Below are positions 44,987 through 57,523 of a stretch of 64,000 bases of DNA, piece by piece. The notes beneath the pieces were generated by a model that had not been told where the DNA came from, searched no databases, and saw only the letters and a program-made list of their open reading frames with translations. The position numbers and the translations under genes are program-made. Origin of the DNA: Diphasiastrum complanatum (taxonomy: Eukaryota; Streptophyta; Lycopodiopsida; Lycopodiales; Lycopodiaceae); the NCBI GenBank assembly GCA_029204225.1, contig CM055107.1:1548128-1612127 (forward strand), given 5' to 3'. Within the stretch, counting starts at the first letter, position 1. Each line of letters opens with the position of its first letter.

Positions 44987-45442
44987 CTATATCTCTACAT
45001 TGATGTGACATTGAAATTGTAGTGTCAACCATCTGTTATACGGTACTATCCACATGTTCTCTAATTCTATTCCATGCAACTGCACCTTCGTTCCATTGTC
45101 TCTATGCCTATACGAAAGATACCCATTCACTACCATTGTTTCATCAATGAAATTCCTTGGGTAGTTCTTCGAGCATTTTCCATCCTTCATGCATGGTGCA
45201 TTTGGAAAAGATGTTCTACATGGGTCGTGCATCATACAGGTCCTCACTATCTCATACAACTCTGGATCATCCTCACGGTCAGGAATCTTTGTGCATACGA
45301 TACGATCGTAATCTCCAACAGTGATGGGTTTGCTCCACTCCTCAAATATAATCAATAGGTGGGGCAATCCTCTCTTCTGAAACTCAACAACATGAAGCCT
45401 TCCTATAATGCGCCCCCCAATTATCCCATTCTTATTCAACAA
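44987..45442 (-). pseudogene. Helitron Rep catalytic region fragment
   Basis: Contains VEFQKRGLPH followed by LLII where the family has AHIL (HUH), then DRIVCTKIPD, CMKDGKCSKNYPRNF and YRHRDNG (the usual CMK.GKC.K.FPK and YRRR blocks). The Rep tyrosines were not located. Confidence 0.88.
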
Positions 45443-46031
45443 ATCTGAAGCCTCATGCTAAAAACCCTCGACACCAAATCAGGCCTATCTGCAAGTGTTT
45501 GTTGAAATCTCAACTCCCTCCTCCCTTATGACCAATTTGGGTTCGCTGTCATTGTGATAAACAAAGCGGGAGGACCCAACTCCCTAACGACAACCATAGC
45601 ATCCTAGTACTGCTGATACATATGACACGGTGAACCAATATAAGACGGCGGAAGGACTAATTTTTGCCCTATGTCTCTAGCGGAATGAGCTCCAAGGGCA
45701 TCAACGATGGCACTACGAATCTCTCTACGAAATCTATTACGATTGTTATAGATGTAATTCATGTTGCTTTGCACCATTTTTGCTACCACGTCACACACAT
45801 ACTCTTGCCAACCTTCCACCCAAATGTATAGGTGAAATATGCTCTGCTCGTACATGAAAATGGTAGTTGTAAAACTCTCGAATGGTGACAACTTTGTGTT
45901 CACATCCATCATCATGCTTTGCAAAAGAGAGAGAGAGAGAGAAGTTCACGCTAAGATCGGGATTCAAAGATAATCTCTGATCTAATTACAAATCATCACC
46001 ATCCATGATGTAGATTTGCGAAAATGAAGGT

Positions 46032-46335
46032 CTATAAACCACCAATATGATGATACAACCGGCCAGACACTTTAAATGTATACACGTCGCCTACGGAGTT
46101 GGTAGTAGATCTATCTAGATTCACCCCAAGAGATGCAAAGGCCAAGGAGTTACTATAACTCCGAACGTGTTTTCTCAAATGAGCTCCCACGTCATCAGAA
46201 GAAGTGCACAATTTAAGAAGATAAAGAGGTGGTGATGGCATCAAAGGCAAACACACCTTGCCTTTCATGCAACATAAAGAGCTATTTCTTTTTGCTTTCC
46301 ATCTTAGGGCCGCACAATGACCACACACAAACTCC

Positions 46336-46337
<2 letters not shown>
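46032..46337 (-). pseudogene. Helitron Rep N-terminal domain fragment
   Basis: Matches the Helitron-like N-terminal domain: C-x2-C-A-A-L-R-W, a CC-x-x-GKV-x-LP block, PPLYLL, SLAFASLGVN and GRLYHHIGGL. It is the left arm of an inverted duplication (see 46433-46690). Confidence 0.88.

Positions 46338-46401
<64 letters not shown>
46338..46401. repeat. (CT)n microsatellite at the centre of the inverted duplication
   Basis: About 31 CT units lie between the arms, followed by a 31-base spacer. Confidence 0.95.
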
Positions 46402-46403
<2 letters not shown>

Positions 46404-46432
46404 TTCAAACACCAGCATGCCATGATCTTGGA

Positions 46433-46690
46433 GAGATGGAGTTTGTGTGCAGTCATTGTTCGACCCTAAGATGGAAAGCAAAAAAAAATAGCTCTTTCTA
46501 TTGCATGAAAGACAAGGTGCGTTTGCCTTTGATGCCATCACCGCCTCTTTATCTCCTTAATTTGTACACGTCTTATGATGACGTGCGAGCTCATTTTAAA
46601 AAATACGTTCGAAGTTATATTAACTCCTTGGCCTTTGCATTTCTTGGGGTGAATCTAGATAGATCCACTGCCAACTCCGTAATCCTTCAT
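46433..46690 (+). pseudogene. Inverted duplicate of the Helitron Rep N-terminus
   Basis: The plus strand encodes MEFVCSHCSTLRWKAKKNSS, CMKDKVRLPLMPSPPLYLLN and NSLAFAFLGVNLDRSTANS, a diverged version of 46093-46338 on the minus strand. Arms of about 246 bp face each other across the CT tract. Confidence 0.88.
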
Positions 46691-47226
46691 ATTTGACTCC
46701 TGAAGTAAAATCCAGAAGTGAGAGAAAGAGGAGGATTTGTCGCAGGTATATGGAAAAAGGTAAAGCCAAGGCTTTGCAATTTACCATTCAGGAAGAGAAA
46801 GAGGATACACATTTGAGGTCCCATGACGATATCAGAAGAGAGACTGATATATTGGTTGTAGGATCGATTACGCATTTTACATTGGATTCGAACTCCAATG
46901 TTGATGTTATGGAGGGGGTAGACTAGACGACAACGATGTTTGTTACACTCGAGCATGTGCGTAATCACCCATCATATAGGACTCTGGAAGTAGAATCCAG
47001 ATCTGCTAGGAGTAGAAGGTTGAATCGTAGGTACCAAGCTAAGCGAAGACATCGAACCTTGCTTTTGTCTTTGCAAAATCCCATAGTCACAGAAGTCTCA
47101 CATTCTAGACGGGATCTTTTTGAAGTAGATATATCGCTTCAAACACTAGCATGTGTTGAGAAAATTTTGATAGAGCCAACCAAACACGAACCCCGGTCGT
47201 GTTTGTTATTTAGTGTGATGACATAG
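46691..47226 (+). pseudogene. Basic-repeat open stretch, unrecognised
   Basis: Two open frames (46693-46926 and 46936-47226) each contain a related basic segment: VKSRSERKRRICRRYMEKGK and VESRSARSRRLNRRYQAKRR. This indicates a duplicated ~290 bp coding unit. No family is assigned; its position suggests it belongs to the Helitron neighbourhood. Confidence 0.35.
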
Positions 47227-48030
47227 AAAATGACTTTTCATTCTAAAAAGGCTTCTGGAGGTGACACCGCTCCTCCTCCGGAGGCTCTACTAGGTTGAAA
47301 AAATGTCGAAAAAACAGGCCCTTCCTCAGCCACCGCCCTCTAAAAACAAGTGAAAAGATTTTTTTAACTATTGTTGTCTACGTAATACACACACCAACGC
47401 TTCTAGACAAATATATAACCAGCTAATAAAATATGAGAAAAGCTTAGCACACATAGAAAATGACTTTCTATTCTGAAAAAAAAAAACACATCCAAGAGCC
47501 TCTGGAGGAGGAGCGCCGCCGCCTCCAGAGGCTCTACCAGGTCAAAAAAAGTTGATAAAACAAGGCTCCTCAGCCATCGCCCTCTGAAAACAAGTACAAA
47601 TTCTTTTTAACTATTGTTGTCTACGTGATACACACACCAGCACTTTTAGAGAAATATATAGTTAGCTAATCAAATATGAGAAAAGCTCAGCCAACATAGA
47701 AAATGACTTCATTCTAAAAAAAAACATCGGAGAGCCTCTAGAGGAGGAGAGGCTATGCCAAGTTGAAAAAATGTGGAGAAAACAAGGCCCTTCCTTAGCC
47801 ATTGCCCTCCAAAAACAAGTACGTGATACACACACCAGGGCTTCTAGAGAAATATATAATCAACTAATAAAATACGAGAAAAGCTGAGCTCAACCAACAT
47901 ATAAAATGACTTTTCATTCTTGAAAAAAAAAAAATCACATTGGAGAGCCTGCCGGCGCTCCTCCTCTGGAGGCTCTTCCATGTTAAAAAAATGCCGAAAA
48001 ACAAGGCCCTTCCTTAGCCATCGCCCTCAG
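47222..48030. repeat. ~205-243 bp minisatellite, about 4 units
   Basis: Units start catagaaaatgact (47222, 47452, 47695) and catataaaatgact (47899). Each has a GC-rich palindrome, an A-run, an aaacaaggcccttcctYagcca block and, in the first three, an acacaccag...aaatatata block. Unit 2 carries a perfect 13 bp stem: GAGCCTCTGGAGG (47496-47508) with CCTCCAGAGGCTC (47522-47534). Confidence 0.9.
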
Positions 48031-49399
48031 TTGTTGAATCCCTGTTCTGCTGATAAACATAGACATGGTTGGTTTATTCACAATCCTCGATGAGAGCAAT
48101 GGGATTGCAGGTCTGGATTAAAGTGGGCTGTAGAATCATCTGTTGGTCGAATTAGCTATGGAAATTATGGCAGTTCGATCCAGTGCTTGGCAGATTGCAG
48201 CAGACAGGGCGTTCTTTTCTTGAAATCGCCTGCTGCAATAAACAAGGCTAGTTGCTGTAGTGTACTTTCGAAAAAGCTATCTACAAGCATAGGAATCGTG
48301 CTAATGCTCTGAAGGTACTCGCTGCTCATCACTTCATCATTGATCCTTCAATCTGGATTTTCTTGGACTGGTGTATGCGCGCTTCCCAGTTGTGTGGATC
48401 TGAAACGGGCATCTGGAAATAACTTCTAGCAGGACAATGCATGCCTCATTACCTTTCCCACGAGTGCGTGGCAGTCCATGGAAAAATGTTTGAAGGAGAT
48501 GCGTGAAGCAGGAGTGCAGCTTTAGCAGCGATCGGTTCCAAGCAGAGCAGCCGTGTGTTGAATCCCAAGCAGCAGTCGAGCCTGGTGAGGCAGTGAGGTT
48601 TCTGTCAGCGATGGAAGCTGTGTGGAAGAGGCTAATCTTTAGTTGAGGGCTATAGCGGCTGTTAGGTTTTGAACTACCAACCTTTGTGCTTTACTCCCTG
48701 GAAAAAAAGAGTTAAGAGTTAACTGGTGTTTCTATATATAATCCGTATATATTTTTCCTTTTTGGTCTTAACAACATTAATGATTTTGTTGTTACGTTCT
48801 TAATGATTTAGATTGGCAACTAAAACTTTTCAGAAAGATACTTGTTAAAGTCAAAATGCAGTTGAACTAATGAAACAAGTGTCGTTATTAAGGGGAGGTT
48901 TGTAGAATACAGTACAAAAAATATCGAAATCCAAATTTGGTGGATTTTCCACTTATATACTTTCATTAGTTGCATGAAAATTCGACTTCAACAGAGTAAT
49001 ACTAAAGCTAGTAAAGAGAAAAGGAAAAACAGCTTATCATTTACTATATCTCCAAGGAAATTTCTAGTACCTTAGTCGATAAAGTTTTTCGGGGGACCAA
49101 AAATTCTAAGGGAGGAATAGAAATAGACATCTGAGTTAGCACATGAGTTTCTTTGGAATCTTTGAAGATCTTCATAATACTAGTTATGGAGTAATTTCAT
49201 TATGAAATTCATTTAGTTGAATTCATATTTGATATCATATATGACCATGAGAATGACTGCAAAATTTAGAGATCATGTGGATAAAATGGGAGTGTGTTAA
49301 CACATGGATCACATTTAAGTTGTTCGTACAAGAAACGACTTTCTTTAAGGGATAGGGATCCTTGATTTGGAAAGCTTATTACTAACCGACAAAAAGTTG
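48031..49399. other. Unassigned region
   Basis: No gene, RNA or repeat is recognised. 48031-48660 is of balanced composition but has no long open frame. Confidence 0.4.
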
Positions 49400-50940
49400 A
49401 CAATGTGACGGTAACCCATGTGTAGTGCCTTATTGTTGGATCATCCTTTCATAAATGGATTATTATCTATCAGAAATAAAAATTTATGGATTCTTCTATG
49501 TTTGGTTCTGATGGTATGTACCTATTCAGGGGTTGATTGAGTGAAAATTCTGTGGTAAGATGTAAGTGGTTGGAAAACTCGTGAGAGTGGATGTGTTTTC
49601 AGTCTCAAAGATTTTCCAGATATGTTATTTACTCTCGAGAAATAGAATTTTTAATTTGTAGCTGAGTTACAAGATTCTCAGTGAGATATGAGAGTAACAT
49701 ATGTGGATTTTGGAGGAATCTGCCAGATAAGGACATATGTGTTTATGCATTGGGTCATAGTGAGATTATTCTCATATGGGCACGATTAACCTTGTATGGA
49801 TCTACTATGTATTCCTGGTTACTAGGGTTATTTGGTGCATTTAACCTAGTCGGTAAACATAGACATATGATCAAGTATTGTGTTGGACAATTACTTGCAG
49901 AGTTAACAATTTTTAGCTAACTTAAAAGTGATGTGGAGACAGAGCAAGATGTGGTATTGTACTAGTACAATTAAGATCTACACTTGGACATTTGAGACTT
50001 ATGAATCATTAGCAATTAACTTGAGTAAACGATTTACTCTGGTGGAAAGTTAATTTAGTGAAACAGATAGTGTGAAGAGAATTCACCAGATCATGTGTTG
50101 CTTGGAAGATGCATGATTTGTGAATAATTGGGATTCATCAGAAAAGTTATGTGCATAGAACATACATGAATTCTTGGTAGAGTATTTCTCAAATGAGAAA
50201 TAGGCTCAGTTTCATTAGTGATTGTATCCCAGAGAGCTCAATTGGATAACGAATCATAATGGTTCCAAGGATGATAACTGAATTTTCAAAGAATTCAGCA
50301 TAACTTTGGACATCTAGATTTAGTTCTAGACAGTAATATGAAGCTTTTTGATTGAAGATAGTTATTTAGTCTTTAATTACCTAATGGCTTTGGGATTGGA
50401 TAACTTACAATTTGGTTAAGAATCTAGTTTGAAGAATATTCTTAAAATCCAGTATCTCTAGTGTGGAAAAGCTTTTAGAATGATTCTTATATGTTTCTTG
50501 AGTTGTGTATTAGACATAAACTCCAGTATCCTTTAAGTATCGTTTGGATTACAGATAATTATGATTGACGAATCATAAGAATCTAATTGTTTGTGATTGA
50601 TTGATCATAAATGGATACTTAATTAGAGGATAATAAGGAAATGTGTTGATTCTTAAATATGTTGAGTGATTCCCAATCTACTAAATGAGTAGAGATTTCA
50701 GATAAGCATTTTGAAAGTGTAAATCTTTTTACTCTAGTATCTTATTGAAAATTACTTATCGAGAGTTTTTGCTTATTTTAGTGGATTGTATTCTGCTACA
50801 GATTATAGTCTATATGTGTTTGTGTATGCATTCAATCTACATCTCTAGATTTCTATTTGATTTCTTGCATGAAATGCTAGAAATGGGCCTATTAACTCAT
50901 TAGAGTAACTACTGTACTCTGGATTGAGTTAAAATTGTCC
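49400..50940 (+). other. Diverged copy of the 39.5-41.8 kb relic
   Basis: It shares ordered blocks with that region, such as gcatagaacatacatgaa (50153) vs gcatagaatacacgagaa (40767) and atttcttgcatgaaatgcta (50859) vs atttcctacatgatatgcag (41763). No coding sequence is recognised. Confidence 0.55.
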
Positions 50941-51177
50941 GAGACTTGATGGATCTGCTAGAGATTTTGGTTGATTGAATTGTTGTATTTTAGAATATTT
51001 TCCAACTTCTTTGCACGAGATTACAACTTTCCATAAACTTCGTTGCCTCATGATAGCCAAAGGAGCAATTTTAATTTTTGCAATTTGTTTTAGCAGGGGC
51101 AAGCCAATCAGCAAGAAAGATCCGGAATAGACCGTCTCACTTTTAACACAAATTATTGATCACAAAACATAAAATTG

Positions 51178-51180
<3 letters not shown>

Positions 51181-51265
<85 letters not shown>
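51181..51265. repeat. (CT)n microsatellite
   Basis: About 42 CT units. Confidence 0.97.
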
Positions 51266-51268
<3 letters not shown>

Positions 51269-51521
51269 GAACCTTTTGATGATTCCTAGGTAACTACCGT
51301 TCCAAATTTTGTAAATGGTGCAATATGTGAAGGCAAAGACAATAGTGAAAATTTGATATTGCATGTGTTAACCTATGATGGCTTTAATCGCTTAAGCTTA
51401 AGACCTATGTTGGCTTCAATAAATTTGTGGTATTTGGCTTCCTGCTTGTTTATATATTTGTCCCGCTTATCAAGGAGATGTATATGATAAAGGAAGATTG
51501 TTCGATATTTTGACCTATCTG

Positions 51522-53254
51522 AATTGGTGTTAGAGAAGCTCTCTTCAAACACAAAAAAGCTCGCTTCGAACATGAAAAAGCTCGCCTCGAAAAGCTCGCA
51601 AAAAATTTATTCCCACTTGTGACAAAGTCCACCCTTGCAACCATAGGCATAACTTTTGGCAAACAGCCCTTGACCAATCATAAGCATGCCAAGAGTGTCA
51701 TAAAACCCTTTATTGACACCTCTGATGAACTATTTAGGACTAATGATGGCTATTTGTTAGAATGCATCTGCGATCCTATTATCCATGTCGTTGCACAACT
51801 ACTAAATAACTTTTTGATGGTTGGCAACCTTAGGAAGGAGCGCATCTCTTTTCAAATCCTGCATCGCATAGCGGCCGGCCCACTTTTGTCCCTCCTTTCG
51901 GTCTCCTACCTTGATAATAAAATTCATGGGTTTGTTCCTAACGTCATTTTATCTGTGTGTGAAGACACGTCTGCCGAGTCCTCACAATAGGTCTAGCTAC
52001 TGGCTGGTCAATTGGATATGGCCGAGCTTGATCTCTTGAACCCGAGCTCCTTCAAGGTGAATTGGATGTGACCACCCTTGAACGCGACTCTTACCTACAA
52101 ACCCAAGTGCTTGATCGTCCAATCTCACCGGAAGAGATCAGATACTTGTTCAAAACTTCATTGGTAGGATTTCAGAAAAAATTTGATAAACTTAAACGTA
52201 TGGCAACAACTGAACTGGCAAAGGCAAAAGCAATCATTAAAGATTATGAAAAGGCAACCGCTCAAGTTTTGGAAGCCGAGCCTCAAATTTCAGTACCTCT
52301 GATGCCACAGTTCTCGCCTCAACGACAAGATCAGAGAGGCTTGGATACAAAGTTTGATGGGCCAAGAATACAGGAGATACCAGATGTTCAGGCCACCGAC
52401 GAAGGTCCATCAACATCAAAGCCCATGACATTGTTTCAGAAACTGATCACCATCGAGGACCGGATTCAAGCGTTCCTACAACAACATCCGCATGAGTCCT
52501 CAAGGGGTGGATGAGTTATCAAATTCAAGACCTTTGAGATAGAGGAGGGCAAGGAATTGGACAAACTACCAACATTGGGAGAGCAGTCGACATGGAGAAC
52601 AATAATATTTGAAAAGACTCCGAATTCCATCAGGAGTTACGTTGCCAGTCCTCACCAATTGCGGGTAGATCCTTATTATTTGCTGATGCCAAGAAGGAAT
52701 AAATGGAAAGATTTGGAGACTCCATTGGAAAAAGTCAGTATCCATACCCCAAATTGTCTCATAATACACCAAGTGTACAATTGACAAATTTCAGTGGATT
52801 TCAATCGGGCCTTACAATTTTATGCGACAGAGTATAGACATTCGCCAGATCCGGCCGTTAGGCAATCTGCGCTTTTTGCGAACGATTTGACAATGTTGGC
52901 GTCCGTAGCCACGCGGTGGATGATTGCTTACCCCAATTGGCTTTCGATCCTAATAAACCAATGGCGTCCGACGATATTCAAGATCAATTGCCAGTTGCCA
53001 GATTATACTACCGTGTTGCGATGCTGCGTGGAATGTGGGAATTAAGATTTACGACATGGACCACTTCCAAATGGATTGTCGCGGCCAATAAGTGCTTCTT
53101 ACCGCAGAAGAAAAATTTCAATACGACGCGCCTGGAATTCATGCAGAAAGTACAGTCCCATCTTATCAAGGTACGACACGAGGCTAATCAAAGCCCGAAA
53201 TGGATAAATCTTGCGAGGTGTCGTGGGACCGCCACCACTTTTGGTGGGAGATAT
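51522..53254 (+). pseudogene. Coiled-coil ORF of an LTR-element family, second copy
   Basis: It begins with a charged heptad-like stretch (EALFKHKKARFEHEKARLEK) running straight into LATIGITFGKQP, NDGYLLECICDP, LDNKIHGFVPNVILSVCED (to 51990). After a stop it continues at 52062 with TTLERDSYLQTQVLDRPISP, RIQAFLQQHP, SYVASPHQLRVDPYYLLMPR and, in shifting frames, ALQFYATEYRHSPDPAVRQS and VARLYYRVAMLRGMWELRF (to about 53210). It lacks the acidic and coiled-coil middle part present at 24.3-25.0 kb. It ends in a G-rich tract and an LTR. The family is unknown. This copy shows about 250 residues of C-terminal sequence missing in the other. Confidence 0.68.
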
Positions 53255-53763
53255 TGTTGGAGGGTTTGCGGATATCAAGGCAACCCTAACCCTAGTTAAT
53301 AAGTGAGAGATTTGACACCCTACGTGTGTAAGTCCAACTCGATGATCACATAATTGATTAATTAGTTGCAAGTTAATAAAAGGACTTTAGGCCTTTTTGC
53401 GGGACTTTTAATGTCGCGGGCCTAAATGTCAAGTTACTGAATAAAATAGGGGTTCCCACCAAATTTCAAATTCAGATTGAGTCTTCTAATTAATACAAGA
53501 GTTTCCCACTCTTTTTAGATTTGAATGGGCCAATAGAATTTTGAGGCCAAGGCCCTCCTCTCCACTACAAAGAGGGGCCTACTCAAGTTTGTAAACCATG
53601 TTCTCTCTTCATTTCAAATACAAGCGGTTGAGCCTCTTATGAAATGGATTATGAATGTCCTTGCTCTCTATCTCTTTTCCTTCATCTCTCATGCTTTTGC
53701 TAATTGTTAGATCTGAATGTTATTGGGATTGTATTTTCTTATGCTTTTTATGAGAAAGGAAGT

Positions 53764-53853
<90 letters not shown>

Positions 53854-54058
53854 TGTATCTATCTTATTGTGGATCGTAGTGTTAATCTGTAGTGTTAATG
53901 GATTTTAGTGTTAATTGTGAATCATCCATGCTTGCTGGATTTGTTTTATGTTATCGATTTCATGGGATCGAACCTCCGCGTGACGACTTACTTCATCTCC
54001 TCGGTGCTTGTGTGCCGGATCTTGGGTTGAGGATAGGATAGGAAAGAAACCCACTACA
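53255..54058 (+). repeat. 3' LTR, same family as 26668-27400
   Basis: It starts TGTTGGAGGGTTTGC and ends CCCACTACA, keeps the acttttaatgtcgc and aataaaaggactttaggcc blocks, and includes an 84 bp GA tract (53766-53849) that the 733 bp copies replace with a short gagagagaaaaggagagagagaag run. Confidence 0.88.
53766..53849. repeat. (GA)n microsatellite inside an LTR
   Basis: Expansion of a GA-rich patch already present in the sister LTRs (27146-27168, 28672-28694). Confidence 0.95.
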
Positions 54059-55403
54059 CCAAGTCAACCTATCAGACCTAGAAGATCATCAAGGATAAGG
54101 ATGGAGCCAACAAGGCTCACATATTCAAGCAAGGAGCAGCAAGCCGAGGTTAATCCATCCACTTCTTTTGCTCTTATGTCAAGTTTTGATGAACCTTCAA
54201 GAGTAGATGATGCTTTTAGTTCAAAAGAATGGTACCAAGCTTTGCTAGATGAGTATAATGCTTTGATTGATAATGGCACTTGGATCCTTGTTGATAGACC
54301 TTCTAAGAATGTAATAGGATGTAAATGGGTGTTCAAACTCAAGCTAAATTCATATGGAAACATAAGCAAACACAAGACAAGGTTAGTTTTCAAAAAATGT
54401 TCTCAAGTGGAGGGCAAAGATTATGTGGAGACATTTGCACCCGTGGCCAAGATGGTCACAATAAGATTAATTCTTGCTCTTGCCTCTCATTTTGGATGGA
54501 TGCTTTGTCAAATGGATGTGTCAAATGCATTTCTTAATGGTTTCTTGGAAGAAGACATTTTCATGGAGCAGCCCCAAAGATTCATCAAGCTCAGGTTGGA
54601 GGACAAGGTTTGTCATCTACAAAGGAGCATCTATGGCTTGAAGCAAGCCTCTAGGTCTTGGAATTCAAGACTACATGACTATCTTATTTTACTTGGTTTT
54701 TCTCAAAGTGAATATGATTCTAGCTTATATCTTAAGTTTGATGATCATGTTATTGTACTCTTGTTAATCTATGTTGATGATATCATCCTTAGTGGTGATA
54801 GTATTGTTGGAATAAAAAAAAGTCAAAATAGATCTTTTACTAGAGTTCAAGATGGTAGATCTAGGTGATCTCCATTATATTTTGGACATAGAAGTCATTA
54901 GAGGGTTTGATTTTATCTTCATCTGTCAAACAAACTATGCTCAAAGTTTGCTAAAGAAATTTAAGATGCAAGATTGCAAGTATGTAGAAACTCCCATGGA
55001 GCAAGATGTAAAAGTGTGTAAAGAAGATGATGAAAGATCTTTCATGGACATCACTTTGTATAGACAACTTATAGGCTCCTTAATGTGGATAACTATTACT
55101 AGGCCTGATCTTACCTTTAGTGTATGTAGATTGAGTCAACACATGCAAGATCCATTGAACATTCATTGGAAGAAAACAAAAAGGATCTTGAAGTACATCT
55201 CGGGTACACTAGACTTTGGTATTCTCTATGGAGGAGATGTAATTGACTTGCATGCCTATAGTGATTCAGATTTTGCAGGTGACAAGAGAGATAGGAGGTC
55301 AACAAGTGCATATGCAATCTTCATAGGTGATGGAGTAGTTTCTTGGCTAGCAAAGAAGCAAGAAACAATTTCACTCTCTTCAATTGAGACCGAGTATTAT
55401 TAG
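54059..55403 (+). pseudogene. Ty1/copia RT-RNase H fragment
   Basis: The frame 54059-54868 carries the linker RPRRSSRIRMEPTRLTYSS, the RT start NGTWILVDRPS and GCKWVFKLKL, ETFAPVAKMVTIRLILALAS, DVSNAFLNGFLEEDIFMEQP, GLKQASRSW and LLIYVDDIIL. A frameshift in an A8 run (about 54814-54821) moves it to the frame of 54852-55403, with HYILDIEV, GSLMWITITRPDLTFSVCRL, HWKKTKRILKYISGT, YSDSDFAGDK and SLSSIETEYY, then TAG. It is closely related to the nested copia at 31.8-37.9 kb. It starts at the LTR edge at 54058, so the junction removed gag-integrase. Confidence 0.92.
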
Positions 55404-56756
<1,353 letters not shown>

Positions 56757-57233
56757 TTGGCCGAGATGAGAGAGATACACAATTTCACATAGTTCCTCTT
56801 GACAAAGCAAGACCAAACCCTTTGAAGCCTTTATTCATAAACCAACAAGGTACAGTAAAGCTGAAAAGTAAAATACAGTACAATAAAACACCATATAATC
56901 ACTCTCAAAATGTCCAGCTGATACCTGCACCATTCCACAACACAAAACCGCACGAGTTAGTACAATGGGGAAGATAGGTGTCATAGTTGTTATCCATGTC
57001 CAAAAGAAGTTATACTACTCATCAGCATAAATAGCATTTTAAAACATAGTCCAGTCTTCTCAAACACAAAGATGATTTTATAGCGATAGGGTTCCCGTAT
57101 CAAGGCGAGTGCCATGCTGATCAGTTTTTGGGCATTGGTCCGTATCAGTTTATTTTGTTTACAGCAAAAGTATGAAAAGTTTTCACCGTATATATTGCTT
57201 ATCGCTAAAAGAAATGGTGTGAACATGTGTGCC

Positions 57234-57523
57234 GATATCAGAGCAAATCCATGCTATTCTAACCCGTGTGACTTAAGAAACGTCACGCACTATTGTCCAT
57301 ACTCCTGAGCATATCCATGTTTTCCAATTGTATCTCACCATAGTCTGACATGACAACCGAATGGGTAATAAATTAGCATAAGCCATGGTTGAATAGTGTA
57401 GCTACTAGTAAACTTACGTTTATCGTAACTCCATATCCATCCCGTGGTTTTTTTTGAACCCTTGTATCGGATAGGTTTCATTTTATTGATGAGGTTCTCA
57501 TGGTTTTTACAAGGTATCAGAGC
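57234..57523 (+). other. Two tandem PBS-like sites
   Basis: GATATCAGAGC (57234-57244) and GGTATCAGAGC (57513-57523) are each followed by a related aaatccatgctattctaac / tgatccgtgccattctaat string, about 279 bp apart. They resemble tRNA-iMet primer sites after decayed LTR ends. 56754-57233 and 57524-57699 hold nothing else recognised. Confidence 0.45.

Larger units (their letters stand above)
43855..46337 (-). mobile_element. Helitron (Rep-helicase) relic
   Basis: From right to left on the minus strand: Rep N-terminal domain at 46032-46337 (FVCGHCAALRWKAK; CCMKGKVCLPLM; PPLYLLKL; SLAFASLGVNLD; GRLYHHIGGL), a middle region at 45604-45924 (RREIRSAIVDALGAH; LPPSYIGSPCHMYQQY), a stretch with FITMTANPNW, then 44987-45442 (RLHVVEFQKRGLPHLLIIF). 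The HUH site reads H-L-L, the second His lost. The PIF1 helicase follows: GGVIFVDGPGG and TGKTF (Walker A split by a frameshift, about 44655), ALAVASSGIAALLMKGGRT, QLIIWDEAPM, IVFCGDFHHVLPIL, and 43855-44064 with LRSRAILSMLNENMDEIN. Many stops. The 5' TC and 3' CTRR termini were not identified. Confidence 0.9.

Noticed and set aside
47222-48030. CRISPR-like array
   Set aside because: The units are ~205-243 bp with no short conserved repeat/unique spacer pattern; it is a eukaryotic minisatellite.
51522-53254. Retroviral-type envelope gene downstream of pol
   Set aside because: No signal peptide, transmembrane segment or pol upstream is visible; only the position before the LTR would suggest it.
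57513-57523. tRNA gene fragment
   Set aside because: GGTATCAGAGC is the complement of a tRNA 3' end as used in primer sites; no cloverleaf can be drawn around it.
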